From NCBI GenBank assembly GCA_964513375.1, contig CAZEMO010000011.1, positions 1 to 64,000 of the forward strand: a DNA stretch of 64,000 bases. Reading direction: 5' to 3'. The notes under the pieces were generated by a model, which was given only the letters and a program-made list of their open reading frames with translations, searched no databases and had not been told where the DNA came from. Source of the stretch: DATCTV01 sp964513375 (lineage in GTDB: Bacteria > Desulfobacterota > Desulfomonilia > UBA1062). The position numbers were made by a program, and so were the translations under genes. Shown here one piece after another: positions 59,579 through 64,000 of this stretch; positions within the stretch are counted from its first letter, which is position 1; every line of letters starts with the position of its first letter.

Positions 59579-60865
59579 ATGTATAAACTGAAACTTAAGA
59601 TGTTGCTTATTACGGTATTCGTTTTATGCCCGGCAGCTCTTTCTGCCGGTGAATCCAACTATCAGCCGTATATAGTGGGACTCAGGGCATCGGGAATGGG
59701 CGGGGCGGTTAGCGCTGATGCCGAAGGGATGGACGCCTGCTATTATAATCCCGCAGGAATTGCCGACTCCAGGACCGGATCGATCTCCGCAAGTGCAAAC
59801 CTTTACGGCGTACAGCATTCAAAAACAGATGACAGCCTCTATCCTGAGGAGGACCTTAAAGCAAACACACTTGCAACCATTCCAACAGGTATCAGCATCA
59901 TATATCCTTATAATAACAGGATGAAGTTGGCCTTTTCAGTTTTTGTGCCCATGCAGATTTCCGCCAAGGAGATTGAATCCTTCTTCGGAGAGAACAAGGA
60001 ACACTATTACAATTTTACTAACAGCCTTCAGGTCCTTTATATAGGCCCGTCTGTCGGATATAAGGCAACGGATAAACTGAACATAGGCGCTTCGGCCTAT
60101 TGTGCATACACTACATCGAGCCAGTTCCAGAACCTGTTCTGGAAAGATTATGAGTACTCATTCTCAAGCAATTATAAATATTCCGTTTATGCCGCCCTCA
60201 TATCTGCAGGTTTGCAGTACAGGTTGACGGATATTTTTAATATCGGCCTTTGCGTGACATCACCCTCGATATGGATTGCAGGCAGCGGCACACTTCATGA
60301 GAGTGCCGTGAGGAACTCAAGCAGCGAATATGCTCCTGTCTCAGTATATGAGGATAACCTGAAGGCGGACAACGGCATACCAGCACAAATAAAGATGGGA
60401 CTATCGTTGAATGTCCCCAAGGAATACGGAGTGGGGATGGATATCACATACCATTTCGCACACAGCTATCAATGGCTTGAAGAAGATGGCGCATGTTTTC
60501 CGCCTGACTGCAGCAGCAGTATAGATCGAAGCCATAAGGCGGTAACTGATATCCAGATGGGAGGTGAATATTATTTCAACAAAAAATACCCGATCCGCGC
60601 AGGTTTTTTTACAAGTTTCTCATCTGCACCTGATGCAAATCCCAATCAAATAAATGAACTGCCTAAAATTGATCTTTACGGATTTACTGCAAGTTTCGGA
60701 ATCGAGACCGAGCATGTCATAACAAACCTTGGCGTCCAGTATGTTTTCGGAAATGGAGAAGCTATCGGCTATAAAATGATCGACACGGAAAACCTGGAAC
60801 CGACTGTGGTGAGCGCTTATGAGGATGCATTATATTTCTCTCTGAGTACGGCCTATATTTTCTAA
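59579..60865 (+). CDS. FadL/TodX-type outer-membrane transporter
   Basis: 428 aa. Sec signal (MYKLKLKMLLITVFVLCPAA, cleavage near LSAGES). Mature start IVGLRASGMGGAVSADAEGM and CYYNPAGIADS is the conserved N-terminal hatch of the OMPP1/FadL/TodX family (GAxxADxxDAxxxNPAGLA pattern). The rest alternates strands with aromatic girdles (GISIIYPYNNRMKLAFSVF, IQMGGEYYFNKKYPIRAGFF) and ends in the aromatic terminal strand YFSLSTAYIF required for Bam insertion. Imports hydrophobic compounds across the outer membrane. Substrate unknown. Confidence 0.88.
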   Translation: MYKLKLKMLLITVFVLCPAALSAGESNYQPYIVGLRASGMGGAVSADAEGMDACYYNPAGIADSRTGSISASANLYGVQHSKTDDSLYPEEDLKANTLATIPTGISIIYPYNNRMKLAFSVFVPMQISAKEIESFFGENKEHYYNFTNSLQVLYIGPSVGYKATDKLNIGASAYCAYTTSSQFQNLFWKDYEYSFSSNYKYSVYAALISAGLQYRLTDIFNIGLCVTSPSIWIAGSGTLHESAVRNSSSEYAPVSVYEDNLKADNGIPAQIKMGLSLNVPKEYGVGMDITYHFAHSYQWLEEDGACFPPDCSSSIDRSHKAVTDIQMGGEYYFNKKYPIRAGFFTSFSSAPDANPNQINELPKIDLYGFTASFGIETEHVITNLGVQYVFGNGEAIGYKMIDTENLEPTVVSAYEDALYFSLSTAYIF

Positions 60866-60948
60866 AGTCTTAGAGTATTAGCTGCAAATATTTGCGTTTG
60901 TTTTCATTAAACCTAGACATTCTTCTGCTTACAATTATTAATATTTAA

Positions 60949-62439
60949 ATGATAGCCAGCGTTAAATCATCAGCCCTTATCGGTACTGACGCTATCGGAA
61001 TTACCGTAGAGGCCGACGTCAAGCATGGAATTCCATCTTTTTCAATAGTGGGACTGCCTGACAACGCAGTAAAGGAAAGCCGTGACAGGGTGCGGTCTGC
61101 GATTGCCAATTCAGGTCTTGACTTTCCGCCTCTCAGGATTGTCGTCAATCTTGCCCCTGCCGATGTAAAAAAAGAGGGCGGAGTATATGACCTGCCGATT
61201 GCCATAGCAATACTTGCCGCTATGGGAGTTGTCCCCCGGGAAGCCGCGTCATCATACCTTTTTGTCGGCGAACTTGGTTTGACAGGTTTAATAAGGTCAA
61301 CGAAGGGTGCCATATCCGCTGCATTCCTTTCAAAATCGCTCGGCCTCAAAGGAGTCATATGCCCCAGGACAAACCTCAATGAGGCACTTCTTTCAGGGAC
61401 CCATGTATGGCCCTCAAGAGATATCAAAGAAGCAGTCAGAATTCTTAAGGAAAATCCTGAAGGTGTTTTACGAACCGAGATACTGCTGCCTGAGAAAACT
61501 GATGTTGAACCTGATATGTCGGAGATCGCCGGTCAGATATTACCCAAAAGGGCTATCACTATCTCCGCACTTGGTGGACATAACCTGCTTATGATAGGCC
61601 CTCCCGGGGCAGGAAAATCAATGCTTGCAAAAAGGCTTCCATCAATACTTCCTCCTCTTACAAGGCATGAAATACTTGAATGTACGAGAATTTATTCAGT
61701 CGCAGGCAGACTGCCCAGAAATTCTATAATATTGAATAGGCCTTTAAGATCGCCGCATGCATCAATTTCTGAAGCCGGGCTCATAGGAGGAGGTGGAAAC
61801 CCTTCACCGGGAGAAATTACTCTGGCCCATAACGGTGTGCTTTTTCTGGACGAAATGCCTGAGTTTAAAAGATCTGCACTGGAAGCCATGCGTCAGCCCA
61901 TGGAAGATGGAGAGGTAACCGTATCAAGGGCCTCTCTCTCGGTCACCTTCCCGTCAAGATTTCAACTCATTGCAGCAATGAATCCATGTCCATGCGGTTA
62001 CAAGGGGCATCCTGCGAAAGAGTGCCGCTGCACGCCGACCCAAATCTCAAAATATCTTTCGAAACTTTCAGGACCGCTCCTTGACAGGATTGACCTGCAT
62101 GTATGGGTTGATCCGGTAGAAATTGAGAATGTCATGAACTCCGCCCCGGGCATACCATCGGCCCAGATCAAGGACAGTATAATGAATGCCAGGCAGATTC
62201 AGATTGAGCGTGGATACATAAACGCCAGGATTCCGGATAAAGAAATTGACATAATTTGCAGCCTCAGCCCTTCATGCCGGTCTCTTCTTATTTCAGCCAT
62301 GAAGCAGTTCAATCTGAGCATGCGAGCCTACAAACGCGTGATAAAGGTATCACGTACGATTGCAGACCTTGATGGGACGGAAAATATTTCTGAAAAACAT
62401 CTTGCCGAAGCCCTCCAGTTCAGGCCGGAGATTGAATAG
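60949..62439 (+). CDS. comM: YifB/ComM family Mg-chelatase-like AAA+ ATPase
   Basis: 496 aa. N-terminal ChlI-like domain (SALIGTDAIGITVEADVKHG, IPSFSIVGLPDNAVKESRDR, VNLAPADVKKEGGVYDLPIA), AAA+ domain with Walker A MIGPPGAGKSMLAKRLPSIL, RPLRSPHASISEAGLIGGGG, Walker B GVLFLDEMPEFKRSALEAMR, MNPCPCGYKGHP zinc-like loop and LLDRIDLHVWVDPVE, then the C-terminal domain MRAYKRVIKVSRTIADLDG. In competent bacteria ComM is a branch-migration helicase that promotes integration of foreign DNA; most YifB homologues are unstudied. The ATG has no ribosome site in its AT-rich leader. Confidence 0.94.
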   Translation: MIASVKSSALIGTDAIGITVEADVKHGIPSFSIVGLPDNAVKESRDRVRSAIANSGLDFPPLRIVVNLAPADVKKEGGVYDLPIAIAILAAMGVVPREAASSYLFVGELGLTGLIRSTKGAISAAFLSKSLGLKGVICPRTNLNEALLSGTHVWPSRDIKEAVRILKENPEGVLRTEILLPEKTDVEPDMSEIAGQILPKRAITISALGGHNLLMIGPPGAGKSMLAKRLPSILPPLTRHEILECTRIYSVAGRLPRNSIILNRPLRSPHASISEAGLIGGGGNPSPGEITLAHNGVLFLDEMPEFKRSALEAMRQPMEDGEVTVSRASLSVTFPSRFQLIAAMNPCPCGYKGHPAKECRCTPTQISKYLSKLSGPLLDRIDLHVWVDPVEIENVMNSAPGIPSAQIKDSIMNARQIQIERGYINARIPDKEIDIICSLSPSCRSLLISAMKQFNLSMRAYKRVIKVSRTIADLDGTENISEKHLAEALQFRPEIE

Positions 62440-62470
62440 AAATATTTAAACGTTTGATGATGCCCTTGGG

Positions 62471-63412
62471 CTACATGAACAGGGCGCTTACAGAGTCGTT
62501 CGTATAGATTCTCCGTATGGCTTCGGCTAGGATCGGGGCTACAGATATGACTTTTATCCTGCTGTTTCCAACAGCGTTGTCCCTTAAGGGCACGGTATCG
62601 GTAACTATGAGTTCGTCTATCGGAGAAGCGTTCAGTCTGTCTATCGCAGGGCCTGACAGAACCCCATGAGTACAGCATGCAGCAACCTTGCTTGCCCCTG
62701 CTTCGATAAGCGCCCTGGCAGCATTGGTAAGCGTACCGGCCGTGTCGACCATGTCATCAACAAGCATGCAGACTTTTCCTCTAACATCACCGATGATGTT
62801 CATGACTTCACTCTGATTGGCCCTTTCTCTTCTCTTGTCTATAATTGCGAGATCCGCATGTATCGGTTTTGCAAACGCCCTGGCTCTTTCAACACCGCCT
62901 GCGTCGGGTGAAACAATAATCATGTTTTCGGGATACTTTTCCTTTATATATTCTAAAATAACCGGTTTCGAATAAAGGTTATCAACCGGGATGTCGAAGA
63001 ATCCCTGTATCTGGCCTGCATGAAGATCAATCGTAAGCACACGGTGAGCACCGGCGGTTTCCAGAAGGTTTGCCACCAGCTTGGCACTGATCGGCGTTCT
63101 GCCTGATGATTTCCTGTCCTGTCTAGCATAACCGAAATATGGTATTACAGCGGCTATTCTGCTTGCGGAAGCCCTTTTGACAGCATCCAGCATGATAAGC
63201 AGTTCCATTACATGTTCATTGCTTGGGGGACATGTCGACTGGACTATGAAAATGTCTTTTCCTCGTATACTTTCGTTTATCTCAACAGCGGTCTCTCCGT
63301 CAGAAAAAGTCTGGACCCTGGCTTCGCCAAGTTTAATACCAAGAATGTCACATATACTGACCGCAAGCGGACTATTAGAGTTCCCGCCAAATACCCGGAT
63401 ATCAGACATCAT
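62471..63412 (-). CDS. prs: Ribose-phosphate pyrophosphokinase
   Basis: 313 aa; AGGAG about eight bases before the ATG at 63412. Makes PRPP from ribose-5-phosphate and ATP for purine, pyrimidine, His and Trp synthesis. Signatures: VQTFSDGETAVEINESIRGK, VQSTCPPSNEHVMELLIMLD, VIPYFGYARQDRKSSGRTPI, DLHAGQIQGFFDIPVDNLY, VSPDAGGVERARAFA, and the PRPP loop MLVDDMVDTAGTLTNAA, with CCTHGVLSGPAIDRL. Full length, class I. Its leader carries two interlocked inverted repeats (63431-63478). Confidence 0.97.
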   Translation of the reverse strand: MMSDIRVFGGNSNSPLAVSICDILGIKLGEARVQTFSDGETAVEINESIRGKDIFIVQSTCPPSNEHVMELLIMLDAVKRASASRIAAVIPYFGYARQDRKSSGRTPISAKLVANLLETAGAHRVLTIDLHAGQIQGFFDIPVDNLYSKPVILEYIKEKYPENMIIVSPDAGGVERARAFAKPIHADLAIIDKRRERANQSEVMNIIGDVRGKVCMLVDDMVDTAGTLTNAARALIEAGASKVAACCTHGVLSGPAIDRLNASPIDELIVTDTVPLRDNAVGNSRIKVISVAPILAEAIRRIYTNDSVSALFM

Positions 63413-63430
63413 GATTTTGCTCCTATTATC

Positions 63431-63478
63431 TTATAAGTGATCGTAAAGGAAATATCTCAATCACTTATAATGAGATAT
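63431..63478 (-). promoter_or_regulatory. Interlocked inverted repeats in the prs leader
   Basis: In minus-strand order: ATATCTCA (63478-63471), TTATAAGTGAT (63470-63460), TGAGATAT (63459-63452), a 10-base spacer, ATCACTTATAA (63441-63431), then the ribosome site AGGAG. The 8-base arms pair with each other, and their loop is exactly one of the 11-base arms, which pairs with the last segment beside the ribosome site. The two stems therefore compete or form a partial pseudoknot. All arms are perfect. Confidence 0.6.
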
Positions 63479-63543
63479 GTAATCTTATGTCCTGGTTTAA
63501 GACGACATCCCGACTTGGAAAATAAAAGAAAAGTCGGCTAAAT

Positions 63544-63819
63544 TTATTGCTGGACCTCGTCGTCGGTTAATCTCTCTTCGTATTCGTTCAGGATAGTCTT
63601 CTCAATCATGTCTCTCATTTCCATGTTGAGCGGGTGGGCGGTATCACGGAACGTACCATCCTTCCTTTTGCGGGACGGCATTGCAACAAAAAGTCCGGTT
63701 GCACCATGAATAACCCGTAAATCCCTTACTACGAAGCAGTTGTCAAACACTACTGATGCATAAGCTTTTAATTTGTCGTTATTCTGAACCGGAAAAACCT
63801 TAACTTCTGTAATCTCCAT
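63544..63819 (-). CDS. spoVG: SpoVG family regulator
   Basis: 91 aa, starts MEITEVKVFPVQNNDKLKAY. ASVVFDNCFVVRDLRVIHGA, GLFVAMPSRKRKDGTFRDTA and HPLNMEMRDMIEKTIL are the SpoVG signature. SpoVG proteins bind nucleic acid and tune gene expression; the family is common in delta-type proteobacteria although these do not form endospores. The ispE reading frame runs 20 bases into its start. A hairpin CCGACTT/AAGTCGG (63510-63537) follows its stop but lacks a U-run. Confidence 0.95.
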   Translation of the reverse strand: MEITEVKVFPVQNNDKLKAYASVVFDNCFVVRDLRVIHGATGLFVAMPSRKRKDGTFRDTAHPLNMEMRDMIEKTILNEYEERLTDDEVQQ

Positions 63820-64000
63820 TGACTCCCCCCAGTGTTCTAGTTGTGGGTATGTATTTATACCCCTCTCGTTTTCTCAACTTAATCATTGCATGTTCGAGAT
63901 GCCTGGCATCCTCAAACACCCCGAAAACAGTTGAACCGCTTCCCGACATCAGGGCCCCGAGGGCACCTGTGCGGATTAAATCCGTTTTAACTGTTTCAAG
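63800..64000 (-). CDS. ispE: 4-diphosphocytidyl-2-C-methyl-D-erythritol kinase, C-terminal end only
   Basis: Frame open from the right edge to TAA at 63802-63800, 66 residues. LGALMSGSGSTVFGVFEDA is the C-terminal GHMP-kinase glycine motif of IspE (GALMSGSGPTVFG), with Ser where Pro is usual. IspE acts in the MEP isoprenoid pathway. The tail after KYIPTT is not conserved and overlaps the start of spoVG by 20 bases, so the two are probably coupled. The ispE-spoVG-prs order resembles the ispE-prs linkage common in bacteria. Confidence 0.85.
   Translation of the reverse strand, partial: LETVKTDLIRTGALGALMSGSGSTVFGVFEDARHLEHAMIKLRKREGYKYIPTTRTLGGVNGDYRS

Noticed and set aside
63481..63543. tRNA gene near prs/ispE, as seen at this place in some bacteria
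   Set aside because: No cloverleaf, T-loop or CCA-like end can be drawn; only a simple CCGACTT hairpin is found.
1..64000. CRISPR arrays, prophage, toxin-antitoxin or defence islands
   Set aside because: No regularly spaced repeats, integrase, phage structural genes or recognisable defence genes were found; the only mobile trace is the IS1182-type relic.

Overview
The window looks like the chromosome of an anaerobic, Gram-negative member of the former Deltaproteobacteria (Desulfobacterota; a syntrophic or sulfate-reducer-like lineage is my guess). Pointers are Kdo/lipid A genes (waaA, kdsB, lpxC), four sigma54-type (NtrC-family) activators, an aldehyde:ferredoxin oxidoreductase (AOR) with NuoE/F/G-like and FMN-glutamate-synthase-like partners, SpoVG in a Gram-negative setting, and an archaeal-type asparagine synthetase. 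I see no rRNA, tRNA, CRISPR array or intact mobile element.

Layout. 1-12.1 kb (minus): surface-polysaccharide locus with a membrane GT-C transferase cut by the window edge, a WbaP-type initiating transferase, five glycosyltransferases, a methyltransferase, the ABC exporter wzt/wzm and rmlA; a broken second rmlA copy lies inside it, and the middle is AT-rich. 12.3-14.8 kb (minus): macrodomain-kdsB-waaA. 14.9-18.2 kb (plus): cytoplasmic PAS histidine kinase, NtrC-type regulator, MoaE-like protein. 18.3-20.9 kb (plus): array of three UspA-like genes (the third frameshifted), two of them preceded by a conserved leader with a tiny ORF and a hairpin; then rnk. 20.9-27.5 kb (minus): sensor/NtrC-type regulator, then a sigma54 promoter with upstream direct repeats, then a helical protein and the three-subunit proton-translocating transhydrogenase pntAA-pntAB-pntB. 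28.1 kb: IS1182-type transposase remnant. 28.3-39.8 kb (minus): a second unit of the same design (sensor, NtrC-type regulator, sigma54 promoter) driving a Cys-rich protein, NuoE-, NuoF- and NuoG-like subunits, an FMN glutamate-synthase-like protein, an N-terminally truncated AOR and a four-cluster ferredoxin; then a DUF763 gene. 40.2-44.2 kb (plus): cstA overlapping a GH36 alpha-galactosidase. 44.3-48.3 kb (minus): SPFH protein; GMC oxidoreductase operon with an SRPBCC protein. 48.4-52.2 kb: yggS; tatA/B-tatC, class I aldolase and gpmA. 52.4-62.4 kb (plus): lpxC-ntrY-ntrX-radical SAM, asparagine synthetase, FadL-like porin, comM. 62.5-64 kb (minus): ispE (partial)-spoVG-prs.

The central theme is redox balance under sigma54 control: two sensor-activator pairs each sit directly upstream of an operon that moves electrons between NADH, NADPH, ferredoxin and flavin enzymes. 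The most unusual items are those paired circuits, the AOR that keeps its Fe-S ligands but has lost its pterin-binding N domain, the repeated leader in front of the usp genes, the nested 8/11-bp complementary arms in the prs leader, and the rmlA remnant in the polysaccharide island.
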